A stretch of DNA of 64,000 nt. It comes from Asparagopsis taxiformis (Eukaryota > Rhodophyta > Florideophyceae > Bonnemaisoniales > Bonnemaisoniaceae). Shown here piece by piece: positions 1-10,808 of the stretch. The DNA lies in the NCBI GenBank assembly GCA_030407315.1, contig JALQPE010001957.1:58435-122434 (forward strand). Direction: 5' to 3'. The position numbers were made by a program, and so were the translations under genes. A model generated the notes under the pieces. That model was given only the letters and a program-made list of their open reading frames with translations. It searched no databases and was not told the origin of the DNA. How positions within the stretch are numbered: position 1 is the stretch's first letter; each line of letters begins with the position of its first letter.

Positions 1-339
1 GCTTGTGCCTCGCAATTTTGTATCAGATGTGTTGATGTCACTGGGTATGTCCATGCTGTGCAAAGCTCTACACTTGTTCTGACTACCGAGCCGAAATATG
101 CCCCATTTGCCGTACAACTTTACGAGATATGTATTGGCAAAGCGAATCGTGCACAGTCGATGATTTCTCTCACGAAGACCCTCGCTACTATGGCGTCGCG
201 AATCGAGAAGTACGCAGCTCGTGCCTTGCAGCTTGGCATCAACTACCATGAATGCCCTGACCGAACGAACTTCAGTGCATTTTGTTCACTAATTGGACAG
301 TTATTGACTGCTTACATCGCGGAGGGGGGGCGTCAATAG
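1..339 (+). CDS. unknown protein, C-terminal end (cut by window edge)
   Basis: The frame is open from the first base of the window to a TAG stop after Gly-Gly-Arg-Gln, so this is the C-terminal end of a longer frame that starts outside the window. About 112 codons are visible, with several Cys in the first 15 residues (FCIRCVD) and an otherwise mixed, soluble-looking sequence. I do not recognise a family. Other frames further along (see 340-1407) look like pieces of a continuing protein, so this may be the first intact part of a broken gene rather than a true C-terminus. Confidence 0.35.
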   Translation, partial: ACASQFCIRCVDVTGYVHAVQSSTLVLTTEPKYAPFAVQLYEICIGKANRAQSMISLTKTLATMASRIEKYAARALQLGINYHECPDRTNFSAFCSLIGQLLTAYIAEGGRQ

Positions 340-1407
340 TGACGCGCGAATAAACGCCTCGACAAGGATACTGAGCGTAGACTTGCAGACATTGCAGCGC
401 TGGTTCAAGATAGTTATGAGAAACTTCTACGTTCCCTCAGTGTTGATGTCTTGATTGCCTGTAGTGGAACGGGCGAGACAGGGTTCGCACTATCGCTACG
501 GAGGATGAGTGGCTTGATCTCGAATGACTCGTGATAAGCCATTACTGCAGGCGCGAGCCAATTGAATTGCGTCCGCTGTCACGCTTTTCGGCTGAAGCAA
601 CCTCGATTGTCAAGGTTGAGAATTGCGAAACTGAAATATCCACGAGAAAGTCCAGCATTGTGTTACGTCACGTATGTGGAACATGAAACAAGGGCGTAAA
701 GCACATTTTACAATAATCGATACACGTGCATAATAACTCTCAGTTGCCCATAAATTGTACGTTGCGCCTTACTTTTACCATATGCTCTGTATTACAGTGC
801 CTACCTCCGACATTCTCGTAAAGGTACTAAGTCTCGATGATGAGCAACAACGCGCATCAGAAATGTTTTCGCTGTGACTCAGTCACGAAACCTTGCGCAA
901 TTATCATGCAGCACAGTCGATGTCACGCAGAGCTTTTCCAAACTAACTCATACTTATGAACCGAGCGTCACATTTGAGGCTAAGCTACCAGAAATGAAAT
1001 GCCAAACACAAACTTGGTTGTACCACTTGATGTTCATAGTGATAGCGCTAATGTGCCGTCATCAAGCGTAAAGATTTGTCCGCAGCAACAGCGCGTATAT
1101 CTTACCGAACTCGCTTCCTCCAGTAAAATATTTTACCGACCAAATTCTACGGAACTTTCTTCCTTCCAACGATGGTCAGACCTTTTATTTGGAAAATGAT
1201 GGCAGTCGTGACAAATCATGTCCAATTGAGCTTCGTTGGCAGCAATAATTACTTGCAGCTGAAAACTGTTTGCCCTCAATCTCTGCAAGCTCCTTCATTC
1301 TGCTGTTTACTCTAAAATACTTATCAATTTTCCTGTGAAAGGGAAACAATCATGAGTAAGAGTCATGCCCATCATCGCGGAATAAACTCCCCGTTTCCCC
1401 CTCAAAA
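340..1407 (+). pseudogene. decayed coding sequence, unknown
   Basis: No single frame spans this stretch, but short open segments on the plus strand follow one another in different frames, for example around 355-530 and 874-1200, with protein-like composition. This suggests a degraded gene, possibly the continuation of the frame at 1-339, broken by stops and frameshifts. No domain can be named, and the segments could also be chance. Nothing else is visible before the membrane-protein gene at 1408. Confidence 0.25.
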
Positions 1408-2958
1408 ATGGCCTACCAAGTTGGTAGATTCAATCCAACTGTTCTCTTCGGAATCCCGGAAGCCCCGCCTCTCTTCCTCAATGTAACTCTACTCCGTGGC
1501 ATTTACATTGTAGGGTATTCATCTTACGTCGAGTGGGAACAAAGTATCGTGCCCCTACATCAACGCTCGATTGGCCTGGATCGTTTGTTACAGGCACCAG
1601 TGGAGGAGTTCATTACCGGCATACTTGCGGTTCTACTAATTACCATCTTCTCTGAAATAGTACAGACAATACTTTTGCGTACAACTAATCACGCCATTGC
1701 AAGAAATGGACTCAGAACTGCCATCCTCGTGGACGAGTTTTCTCATTTTCGAAACATATGGGACCGAGCAACCTCTTCACAAAGTAGCAAGCGAAGAAAA
1801 ACAATCTTCTCCGCTATTTTCAAACAGCAGACCACACTGCTTTCAATGTTTGTACTCTTCATTGCTACTGTTATATTCGGTGCGGAAGGAACGGTGGTTT
1901 TCGTAACACGAGATCGAAAATTTTCTTCAACTGCCGATGATTTCAATTTACGAGGAGTAAGTCCCACCGGAACGACTGAGGAGATATCGACACAGATCAG
2001 ATTTTTCTCTGAGGATAGACTATGTATGATTCCAATTCCTTCGCGAAGGAAAATCATCCAACAACAACATCTTCACTTTCATATAGCTGGATGCGTGGAA
2101 TATGACTCTGGGCCAAGAATACTACCATCAGGAGCGAACAGATCTACAGTAACACTACGATCATGGTACCATCAAGGCGGCAGCGATCACAACGTATCGT
2201 TTGCGGAAAAGTGGTACAGTGTGAAGACACGAGCAATGGTGTTCATGGAAAGAGATGCTTCGATGAAGAGAATTCTGTTCAATAGATCTACGAATTGGCG
2301 TAGAGATACAGCCTTTCTGCACAACGTTTCTATTCATCTCGCAATGCAATCGAGTTGTAACTATAAAAGGGCGAGGATGAATTGTTCTGAGATTGTAGAA
2401 GAACTTGAATATCACGGTGAGCAGTTGGAAGAAAGCAATATCACACTGTGGGAAAGACAAGGAAAGCCAGCCAATATAGGGGTCGTTGGATTAAGGAGCA
2501 GATATACTATAGATCTATTCCAACAGGACAAATCAGTACACCGGGCATTGCAAATATTGGCAGCAAGTACCGCGATCATGGAGGTACAAGGCCGGGGGTG
2601 GTACGAGGACGAAGTTACCGGGGAGCGGATGACTGGTATAGAAGGACTCATGTCTGAGACAGGGAAACTCGTTGGAACGTACTTGCTTCTTATTCTCGTT
2701 CTGAGCTTTGGAGCAATACTCTTTCTTCTCAGGGTACGTTTGGATCCTTTATCTTTGGGGGAGCTAGCCATGTTGTACAGTCACAGAACGAAGAAATATC
2801 AGAGGACCAAATGTGGTAGAAAAAGGAGAAATGGAGGAAACTATTTGAAAGACTGGAGCGAGATTAGAAAAGGAGTGGAAAAACGATCGCTTGGGATTTA
2901 TTCCCTTGATTTGTTCCACGAACGTGAAAACGACGAAGATGGGGAATACTTGAAGTGA
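1408..2958 (+). CDS. unknown three-pass membrane glycoprotein (516 aa)
   Basis: A 516-residue frame begins with ATG at 1408, after a region full of stops. Three hydrophobic segments are visible near residues 70-92, 150-172 and 440-463. Between the second and third lies a long region of about 260 residues with at least six N-glycosylation sequons (such as NRST, NVSF, NCSE, NITL), so it is probably lumenal or extracellular. The C-terminal tail is rich in Lys, Arg and acidic residues and probably cytosolic. The length and lack of stops make this a convincing gene, but I recognise no family or catalytic motif. A role in surface sensing or transport would be a guess. Confidence 0.65.
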   Translation: MAYQVGRFNPTVLFGIPEAPPLFLNVTLLRGIYIVGYSSYVEWEQSIVPLHQRSIGLDRLLQAPVEEFITGILAVLLITIFSEIVQTILLRTTNHAIARNGLRTAILVDEFSHFRNIWDRATSSQSSKRRKTIFSAIFKQQTTLLSMFVLFIATVIFGAEGTVVFVTRDRKFSSTADDFNLRGVSPTGTTEEISTQIRFFSEDRLCMIPIPSRRKIIQQQHLHFHIAGCVEYDSGPRILPSGANRSTVTLRSWYHQGGSDHNVSFAEKWYSVKTRAMVFMERDASMKRILFNRSTNWRRDTAFLHNVSIHLAMQSSCNYKRARMNCSEIVEELEYHGEQLEESNITLWERQGKPANIGVVGLRSRYTIDLFQQDKSVHRALQILAASTAIMEVQGRGWYEDEVTGERMTGIEGLMSETGKLVGTYLLLILVLSFGAILFLLRVRLDPLSLGELAMLYSHRTKKYQRTKCGRKRRNGGNYLKDWSEIRKGVEKRSLGIYSLDLFHERENDEDGEYLK

Positions 2959-4010
2959 CAAGAGTGATACAGAATTATGGAGTTAGACTTGCTGGTTGTT
3001 GTTATGAAAACAAGAGAGTAACAAACCAGGCACGGTAAATGTGAAGAAGGTTGTGCTCCTTGGTTATTTATTGCGAGCGGCGGCGACCACACACTAAGTC
3101 CAGCGTCAACATCGCTGCAACAGAAAGTTTCACATGCCAAAGCTGTAACGATACTCGATTGTTTTACAGTTGTTGCAATTGAGGGACATGGCTGTCCCAA
3201 GAATCGGAATGGTAGACAATTTTCAGCGGCTGGCAAGGTCCACTCTGCAAACTTGTGAGCGTTGCAGAGTGTTTGCTACGAGGACCTAGTCGTACATCTA
3301 ATCCGGAGTGCAACCAGAAAAATCTCGAAATAAAAAAAGTAAATTTGGGGTCACAGAGAAACGCGACAACTATGAGCGGCCAACGAATCGAGTAGGTGCA
3401 GTTGCATCGCAAACGCGTTGAGTGCAAAATATGTTGCGGCAAGTTCATCCACGGGTGCAACACAACAATTGAGCGCCAACCCGCCCCGTTTACGCAAATG
3501 GAAGCAACCGGCTTACACACGAGCCAAACCAAGCGGTCAAATATCATCCCATCGGCATGACAATATGTCACCTGTGTAAAGAAGAGTTGATTTTCCACCC
3601 GCGAGAGCAAAAACTGTCAATACAGGCCGTTGAGCCGCATCGCGCCCTCCCGCGAGTTCCATCTCGCTCTACCCGGGCCTCCTGCCACCCGCGGCTGTCC
3701 ATCGCGCGGGGACAGACTGTTTACAGCATGTCTCGCGTCGATGCGCAATGACAAAGACCAAACGGCAATTCAAATCGCGCCGAGACAAACCTCATGCGAC
3801 GTATGATCGCACCGCACACATCAAGACAGCGAGGCAAGTCCACGCCATCAAATCCTTCAATTCGTCAACCTCGCACGACCAACATTCCACAACCAACACG
3901 CTCCATCCTTCACGACTGAATTGCGCCCCCGATGCCGTGCATAACGCACCCACCACCTTGAAAACACGCCACCTCCATCCCCGCACATCCGCCAGACCCC
4001 ACACGCCGAC
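2959..4010. other. intergenic, no gene seen
   Basis: Frames of 64-148 codons occur on both strands, but they overlap one another, have skewed composition and show no domain. The last 400 bases are C-rich on the plus strand and lead into the gene at 4011, so they probably hold its promoter and leader. I see no clear TATA box there. Confidence 0.4.
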
Positions 4011-4721
4011 ATGAAGCGCGTCTGCATCACACTCCCAACCCTCGTCCTCCTCCTCCTGCACGCGGCGGACGCACAGACGCCGCAGCCACTCCCGTCCAGT
4101 CCGCGCTGCGAGCACTTCCGTCTGCCGCCAAAGCTGTGCTCTTCCTGTCCGCTAAAGCCGTTCGACTCGCGGGGAAACTTCCCCATCCAGAAGGAGATCC
4201 ACGACCTGGATGTACCGGCGTGTCGGCGGCAGTTGCGACGCTACGCGCAGCTCAACCCGTGCGACACGACGCGCGCCGCGCAGATCGCCGACCTGGACAA
4301 CCCCGCGTTCAAGTCGGAGATCGGCGTGTTCATGTACAGCATCTGCGAGCAGTGCTGCGACTGCGTGCCGATCGGCAGCGCGGAGGGCGAGTTTGGACGC
4401 CGGAAACGTCGCGGTGAGTTGATTCGTATCGAAAGGGGCAATTGTCCCGCCCATTTGGTGTTTGATGTATGCCGCGTCTGGTTCTGGGTCAAGAGCGTTT
4501 CCGGGCCGCAGGGCGCCCCGCGGGACCTCGAGAGACCGTGCCCGTTGGTTAGAGAATGGCTCAATGGTCCCAATAGTACCGATTGGTTGGTCCGAAATAC
4601 CGTGGATATGCACCCGGTGATTTCCAACTTTTTGGACGATTTTTCAAAGGCCGCCGGCTGTAGTCGACGCGCTGTATGGGCGCCATGTGTTTCGTTGGAG
4701 CGTGCGCAACGTCGTGTTTGA
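4011..4721 (+). CDS. secreted 14-cysteine family protein, paralogue 1 (236 aa)
   Basis: The protein starts with a clean signal peptide (hydrophobic LVLLLL core, cut expected after about residue 22). The mature part has 14 cysteines in an arrangement shared with the genes at 4803, 14186 and 16490. It includes a CxxC followed by PFDSxGNF near residue 45, NPCD near 83, the dense block MYSxCEQCCDCVPIG near 106-120, RGNCPAH near 141-147, and a final pair ending the chain. Secretion and conserved cysteines suggest a disulfide-stabilised extracellular or cell-wall protein, but no known fold is recognised. The GC content is high in the first half. A possible polyadenylation signal AATAAA lies at 4787-4792, only just before the next paralogue. 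Confidence 0.8.
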   Translation: MKRVCITLPTLVLLLLHAADAQTPQPLPSSPRCEHFRLPPKLCSSCPLKPFDSRGNFPIQKEIHDLDVPACRRQLRRYAQLNPCDTTRAAQIADLDNPAFKSEIGVFMYSICEQCCDCVPIGSAEGEFGRRKRRGELIRIERGNCPAHLVFDVCRVWFWVKSVSGPQGAPRDLERPCPLVREWLNGPNSTDWLVRNTVDMHPVISNFLDDFSKAAGCSRRAVWAPCVSLERAQRRV

Positions 4722-4802
4722 TTGCTTTTGTAGATATGATCGTGCCTACAACTGTCATATGTGTTAAACGTTGCATACACTCCATAAATAAAGACGCTCG
4801 CT

Positions 4803-5582
4803 TTGATCCGGATGCGATCGCGTTATCGTTGCCTGTTGGTGTTCAGGATGTTTGTCGCACTTGTCTTGCTCATCGCTGTCAGATCTATCGGCGCAACCTC
4901 GGCTCCAGAGTTTCTCGGACACACCGAGCGCATCACACTCGCCAATTTCGCAGCCCCATGTTCGACAATTGTCATTCCGCCCAACATCTGCAACAATTGT
5001 CGCATAAACCCGTACGATTCCGAGGGCGAGTTTGAATCGCCTCAGCAAGTATTCGACCTATCGAAGAAGCGATGTCTGGCCGGTATCAGGTCGTACATTC
5101 GACAAAACCCCTGCGACAACATCCGCGCGCAGCAGTTTCGCGACATCAACCTGCGAAGCAACAGGGTTCGTCTCGGCATATTCATGTACTCCATGTGCGA
5201 GCTCTGCTGCGATTGCGTGCCCATCGGCGCGCGGGCAGGCGAGTATTCGCAGAGATCTTCGAGAGGCATTTCCAAATTGACGCATGTGCGACGTGGTAAT
5301 TGTGCCGCGCACGGCTTTTATGACGTATGCAAAGTCCTCCCGAATATTCGTAGCTCTCGCGCCCCCGGTGAGACCGCCCCGCGCGGATGGGAGCCGATCT
5401 GTCCGATATTGAGGAGATGGATCGATAGTGATAATAGTGCTATGTGGTGGCGGAACAATGATGCCAGGATGGACTCGAGGATTGTGCGATTTTTAGAAAA
5501 GTTTACGAGGGACGCTGGGTGTTTCCGCAAGGATATCTGGAAGCAATGTGCGAGGATGGAGGCTATTCAGGGACGTATCTGA
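4803..5582 (+). CDS. secreted 14-cysteine family protein, paralogue 2 (up to 259 aa)
   Basis: This is a tandem paralogue of the gene ending 81 bases upstream, with all 14 cysteines kept in order, including MYSMCELCCDCVPIG and RGNCAAH. The frame opens at 4803, but the hydrophobic core of the signal peptide begins at the internal Met at 4848 (MFVALVLLIAV). That matches the start of the other paralogues, so 4848 is the more likely start; the first 15 residues are basic and would be an unusual leader. The short gap means its promoter must overlap the 3' end of paralogue 1, or the pair is co-transcribed. Function is unknown; extracellular by inference. Confidence 0.78.
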   Translation: MIRMRSRYRCLLVFRMFVALVLLIAVRSIGATSAPEFLGHTERITLANFAAPCSTIVIPPNICNNCRINPYDSEGEFESPQQVFDLSKKRCLAGIRSYIRQNPCDNIRAQQFRDINLRSNRVRLGIFMYSMCELCCDCVPIGARAGEYSQRSSRGISKLTHVRRGNCAAHGFYDVCKVLPNIRSSRAPGETAPRGWEPICPILRRWIDSDNSAMWWRNNDARMDSRIVRFLEKFTRDAGCFRKDIWKQCARMEAIQGRI

Positions 5583-7446
5583 CAGTTTCGGCCGGTGAAA
5601 GCTGCTCGTGAGATTTTTATTCGGGTGTTTTCGAGTGGAATTGCAAACAAGATTGGTCGATTGCATGCAGAGAACTGTCACTGGCCGTGTAGAGGAAATC
5701 AGTCTCATGGTATCGAGACATTTTCGACGCACTGGCCATCTTGGCATTGCGAGTATACCTGGTCGTGTTGAGGGCCAAAATTTACGCGATGGATGTAATG
5801 TATCTGGACCAAACAGATAGTAGCATTGATCGCACGACCGTCGAAACAAGCACCGCTCCCTACGCTAGCTGCGTTGCAAAGTTCAATTGTGCGCTTGCGA
5901 GAAGAGATTCCCGTTAGAAAATAGAAATTGGCGTCAGACATAAACGGCTGTGGATGTACTCACAAGTGATTGTTCATTCTCGCGAGTGTGTGGGTTACAG
6001 AAGGGATGGGCATGATTTTCCGGATATTTGCTGATCAGCGAGCAGATGAACTGCGTGTCGTGATGCGTGCAAACGTTTTTGACGGTGCGCGGATGCGTGG
6101 CAATTCCCGGTTCGTAGTTAACAGGCCATCACGGTCGAGTATCGACTCGCATTGCTGGATGGGCACGTGTTTGACATCATTTCATTGGCCGACAGCCTAG
6201 CGTTGTCATAAAGGTTACAGTAGCGGTCGACGGAGTACGTCAACAGATAAGTGGCTGATGACTTGAAAACCGAACAAAATTATTTCTTTTTAGTATTCCA
6301 TGGAATATTTCTAATAGTTTCGAAAGTCATCTTTTAGAAAACTTTTGACAAACCTTCCGCAAATTCACCCGTATTTCAAGTTGTCGAGCAGGACGGAAAT
6401 GCATCGGTCTGCAATTAGGGGTCGATAACTCGACAGTGTTTCGAGAGAAGACTTACAGGCACACATACGTCAAGACTATACTCCCTGCAGACGTATCCAC
6501 TCGTTCTACAAGCCATCGGTTGTTGCACAATCCTATGCTTGACGTTCAACACTCTAACGTATGCCAAACGCTAAGTATGAAACGAAGAACATATTCCAAA
6601 CAATATGGTAGTATCCAGTAGCCATGCAAATTGGATTAGGTCCATGAAAATCCGCAGAGCAGCAGAAACCACACATCTCGTCATGACTAGTTGCAACAGT
6701 ACTGAACAATATCTGCTTTAATTGGCCAGAGCGCGCAGTCACGAACAACTATCACTGACAACGCCTTGCTGGGAAACTCCGCCTCGGAGGATAAACAACA
6801 ATACATGTATAATGTCAAGGGCGGGGCGAATCAAGAGTCGAGGAATATTTTGCATGCAGGGCAAAAATTCCTCCGAGCTCATTAAGAAGACTCACAGTAT
6901 GAATACCGTAAAACACAAGGCACGCACGCAAACCTCGCTATCTGATTTCTCCATAAATCTACAGTGCTGTATGACGTTTTTCGACTATTTCATGTGTAGA
7001 CCATCGCAGTCTATGTTCCAGTTAAACAAGTCAAAAAAGTACCACTGGCAATGGCCCCTTCGTGGTCTAGTTGCTTCACCACTTTGACAGTTCGTAATGG
7101 TCAGTAAACAATGCATTATTGGATACCCTTCTAGCTCCCATCATCTCGTAGAAAACAAAGCTAGACACCTTGTATTTTTTGCCTACTCCCCGAACCTTCA
7201 TAGGAATAACTTATTGGGGGGAGGGGGTAACTGAGATATACATAAAACTTATTTAGAATCAACAATTCCTATTCAAATATCCGTATTTGAAAAGACCCAA
7301 AGTACCTTGCGGGTTCTCATCGTGATATGCCAGTATTCTGAATTCTTGCATCATCGCTGTCTACCAGATCTATATCTTACAGAGGATTATCGATAGATAA
7401 AGAGCCAAACTGCTTCACTTGTAACATTGAAACAACTCCAGTCGCC
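5583..7446. other. intergenic, no gene seen
   Basis: Only short overlapping frames (60-121 codons) without domains are present on either strand. A poly-G run lies near 7217-7226. I see no RNA gene, repeat or transposon terminus. The longest frame, 6722-7087, has no signal peptide and no paralogue here, and I do not call it. Confidence 0.4.
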
Positions 7447-8502
7447 ATGACCCTCACATTCTCTTCTCCTACTTTTCCCTCGTTATCAATGTTACCGGTC
7501 ATTATGAAGCATCGTACCTTTTCGGTCCACATACTGGTGATATGTCTCGCGGTGATGCATCACTTTGGAACTGCGACACGGTTAGGGGCAAAACTGGACA
7601 GAATTGATCCATCGCTACTAACCACACATAATATGACCAATTTCCGCTTCTCAAACGCTCGTCAATCGCAATCTTCGCCGACTCCATCATCGAGCCCTAA
7701 ACTTTTCACATCGGTCGATCCAATACCAATCACACCGTCAGCCCTCGATGTGACGCCCTCTGTAACTTCAGCTCCTCCTTCGCCGTCTCCTCTCGTGTCT
7801 ATGCCAACAATTTCACCAAGTCCATCTCCACATAATCAATTTGATCCCAATATGTATGATTTTATTCCTGGCGTAGAACCAGGTTCCGCGTCTCCAAATG
7901 GTACTGTTACCTATCTCGGAATCCCTGCCTTCCCAGTAGAAATTCTATTCGCTGTCCTTCCGCCAGCCGATACCAGACCACCCCCTACTGTTCCTGGTTT
8001 GATGGCCCCACCACCACCTCTGAGAATTTGTGGGAAAGAATTTGACGTAATGAAAGCAGTGGCACGTAAGCGCGAAAGCTGCAGTTTATTGTTGCAGCGA
8101 GAAGCTCGAAAGCTGCAACTAGCACGGAAGGAAAAAATTGAAGCACAGCGATCGTTCAGCCGCAAAGAGGGTAGAGATGGAGAGCTGGCACGTGAGATAG
8201 ACGTTCTTTGGAGAAATGAAAGGGCTCTCCTGGCACAGATCCGTACTCGTGGACGAACGATGGCGACAGTTCGGAGACTCTCCATTGTTCGAGGAAATTT
8301 ACGGCGGGTCAGGAGAGCGAGAGAAAGAAACTTGAAAGCGTTGGGGAGATGCAGGGACAGATTACGTCGGGCTGAGAAAAACTTAGAAGAGCAGGAAGGA
8401 GAAGTGGCTTCTCGGGAGGAAACATTGGGTATAGTTACCGAAGCTCTTCGGGTATCAACTGCGAATTACTTGGACTGCCGGGAACAATTCGGCATTCGAT
8501 AA
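7447..8502 (+). CDS. secreted Ser/Thr/Pro-rich coiled-coil protein, paralogue 1 (351 aa)
   Basis: The frame opens at 7447, but the signal peptide core starts at Met 20 (7504; VHILVICLAV), which is the likelier start. After cleavage comes a Ser/Thr/Pro-rich stretch (about residues 50-135, probably O-glycosylated), then the motif GVEPGSASPNGTVTYLGIP near 141. A C-terminal half of about 150 residues follows, dominated by Arg, Glu and Leu, with coiled-coil periodicity and four cysteines (ICGK, ESCSLL, GRCRD, LDCRE). The gene at 9693 has the same layout and the same four cysteines. I do not recognise the family. A stalk-like secreted or wall-bound protein, perhaps disulfide-linked, is an inference. 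Confidence 0.72.
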   Translation: MTLTFSSPTFPSLSMLPVIMKHRTFSVHILVICLAVMHHFGTATRLGAKLDRIDPSLLTTHNMTNFRFSNARQSQSSPTPSSSPKLFTSVDPIPITPSALDVTPSVTSAPPSPSPLVSMPTISPSPSPHNQFDPNMYDFIPGVEPGSASPNGTVTYLGIPAFPVEILFAVLPPADTRPPPTVPGLMAPPPPLRICGKEFDVMKAVARKRESCSLLLQREARKLQLARKEKIEAQRSFSRKEGRDGELAREIDVLWRNERALLAQIRTRGRTMATVRRLSIVRGNLRRVRRARERNLKALGRCRDRLRRAEKNLEEQEGEVASREETLGIVTEALRVSTANYLDCREQFGIR

Positions 8503-9692
8503 ACTCCCCTGTGCTCTGGCAATAATTCAGAGTTTATTGGGCTGTAATTTCGGTTCATGACACCCACAAGGTCGGATAAGGGAGATTTTTGGCGCCCTCA
8601 ATTTTAGACAATTATGAATGTTGTACTTTCCCAGACACAAGTATTGGGATCTGAGCTAATCATTATATGTCAACTCATATTGTCGACAGATATCCTCATA
8701 CTCAAAGGAGGCGATTGGAAAACTGGAAAAACACCGGCTCTTTAAGTTTCTCTCCAGAAACAGACGCTAGCAGTACATTTAACTTTCCGCTGCTTCGGTT
8801 AGTGAAACACGGAGAACATAAATTCTTCCGTCTATGTTTCCAGCTCCAGAGTACCGTGATCGCTCCTTGAAAACCGAACCAGTGTCACAATGACGGAAGA
8901 TCGCCCGAGTTGCTCGATCTGGAAAAATAAGTAGAGGAACTTAGCCTTAGAAAAAGGATCGGCGAAGGAAAGAATAGAGACCTTTAATGCATCTGGAACT
9001 ACTGAGGCGAGATAAATCTTTGTAGAACAACCTCAGACTGAGCATCCTGAAGTTATACTGGTCTACTACTTGTTTCAGACTCGGAATTCTCATGAAAGTG
9101 CTTTTGAATGTCACCCATCTTAAGGTACTCTTTAAAGTGCAATTTCGATTCAACCACTTGACGATGCATGTGTATTTACCATGTAATCTAGAGTAGGTAA
9201 AGCACAATTTGTCTTGTTGTGTATAGGCGATCATAGGTTTTGTATCATAGTATATACTCCATCTTATTTACCATCTATGAGTACAATTAAGAGCTCACTT
9301 CATACTTGCCTCTAAATTAGAGTAATCTACCTTTCTCCCCTCTTCACAGTGTATCATAGAGGGAAGAAATTTCATCATTTTACCTACCAGAGAAGCAATT
9401 CAGTAATTCACTCCCTGTCTCATTAGTATTGATGGTAGATCATCCATTTTCAGGTGCCTCGGTATAATCCTATCCTCACTTTGCTTCGTCACGGAATTTA
9501 TACGATTTTCTCCACTGTGAATACAACACACACATACAAGTAGCTCATATCTTCTAGAGCAATTCTGAAGGTATGGAAGAATGCACCTGTTCTCATGTTC
9601 CGAATGCTATAAAATCCAGAGGGAAATGACTACGAAATCTTCATCACCAACTGGCAGTCACCGTATATTCATCAATACCGTCAGAAATCACG
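8503..9692. other. intergenic with promoter of the next gene
   Basis: No convincing gene is seen. A 95-codon minus-strand frame at 8947-9234 lacks any domain. The 3' end of this stretch carries the TATA-like element annotated at 9608. Confidence 0.4.
9608..9615 (+). promoter_or_regulatory. TATA box (TATAAAAT)
   Basis: TATAAAAT stands 78 bases before the ATG at 9693, a plausible distance for a core promoter with a short leader. This is sequence match only; no other promoter element is recognised. Confidence 0.4.
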
Positions 9693-10808
9693 ATGAGTGG
9701 TTTTGTTCTCAGGTTTTCCATGGCTCTGCTCATGCTGAGTGTTGGAGCATTGTACAACTCAGTAATTGCAGCAAAACTCGAAGACAAGACGGTCACTATT
9801 GGTCAAACAATGCAGAGGGAAAACGAGTTGTTTCTGTTCCGCTTTAAAACTTCACGCCAACTTGAATCTTCGACCCCTCCCGTGCTAGCAACAACCGCCC
9901 CTGTCGTCACTGTTACTCCAATAACTGTTCAGAGTTCAGCTTCTTCAACGGCTACGACTACAATCGCACCGACAACTTCCGCTCTTGTTGTGACGGTAAC
10001 GCCTATTTTTTCACCCGCTACAACCTCAGGATCATTTTCATTGGGTACTACTGAGGCTCCAACTGTGCCTCCTATTACCACTCAGCCATCTTGTCCCAAT
10101 GGTGCACCGCCAACTGAGGTTGTGCAGTTAACCCAATTTAGTGTTTGCATCCCAGGTTTTGGAATCCTTGAAATAGAAGATATTGATGGTGTAGAGCCCG
10201 GAACTCGTTCCCCTGATGGAACGGTTACATTTATGGGAATTCCCAACTTCCCAGCCAACATCTTGCTGGAAGAACAGGTTTCGGAGATTCAAACATCCCT
10301 ATTTGCAAGCGTTTTTGCCCCACAACCAAATCCACAGTGCGGTCGGGCAGAACTCAACTCTGTTGAAAGGAAGCGAGACAGCTGTAATTTACTTTTGCAA
10401 CGAGGAGTTCGAGCGTTACAGTTAGCACAGCAAGAAGAACGACGGGCTCAGCGGTCGTTCGACCGCAAGGATAGTAGAGTCAGAATGCTGACACGGAGAA
10501 TAGAACAGCTGGAGGGATCTGAAAGGGCTGCTTTAGCGTTGATGCGAAACGGAGCACCCAGGTCGCAATTTGTCGCGCAGCTTAGAAGGGCTCGAAGGGG
10601 GTTGCGAGTGGCGAACAGACAGAGGAGCAGGGCTTTACCGGCACTGGAAAGATGTCGAACGAGATTAGAGAACGCACAACGCAATGTGGCTGTGGAATCG
10701 GGAGAGGTAACGTCTTTGCGGATGACATTGCAGAGAGTCAATCAGATACTTGTCTCAGCGAGGAGAAGGTACCAGGAATGCAAAGAAAACCAAGGTTTCG
10801 ATCCCTAA
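9693..10808 (+). CDS. secreted Ser/Thr/Pro-rich coiled-coil protein, paralogue 2 (371 aa)
   Basis: This is a paralogue of the gene at 7447 with the same plan. It has a signal peptide (MALLMLSVGALYNSVIA), then a Thr/Ser/Pro-rich segment at about residues 65-140, likely O-glycosylated, and the motif GVEPGTRSPDGTVTFMGIP near residue 168. The C-terminal half is Arg/Gln/Glu-rich and coiled-coil-like, with four cysteines (QCGR, DSCNLL, ERCRT, QECKE) in register with the first paralogue. The low-complexity region differs in length and sequence, while the motif and the helical part are kept, which points to selection on those parts. Function is unknown. The two genes lie in tandem, flanked by 14-Cys family genes. 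Confidence 0.75.
   Translation: MSGFVLRFSMALLMLSVGALYNSVIAAKLEDKTVTIGQTMQRENELFLFRFKTSRQLESSTPPVLATTAPVVTVTPITVQSSASSTATTTIAPTTSALVVTVTPIFSPATTSGSFSLGTTEAPTVPPITTQPSCPNGAPPTEVVQLTQFSVCIPGFGILEIEDIDGVEPGTRSPDGTVTFMGIPNFPANILLEEQVSEIQTSLFASVFAPQPNPQCGRAELNSVERKRDSCNLLLQRGVRALQLAQQEERRAQRSFDRKDSRVRMLTRRIEQLEGSERAALALMRNGAPRSQFVAQLRRARRGLRVANRQRSRALPALERCRTRLENAQRNVAVESGEVTSLRMTLQRVNQILVSARRRYQECKENQGFDP

Noticed and set aside
3792..4186. Overlapping minus-strand frames of 107 and 109 codons
   Set aside because: They overlap the promoter and 5' end of the 14-Cys gene and reflect its GC-rich sequence.
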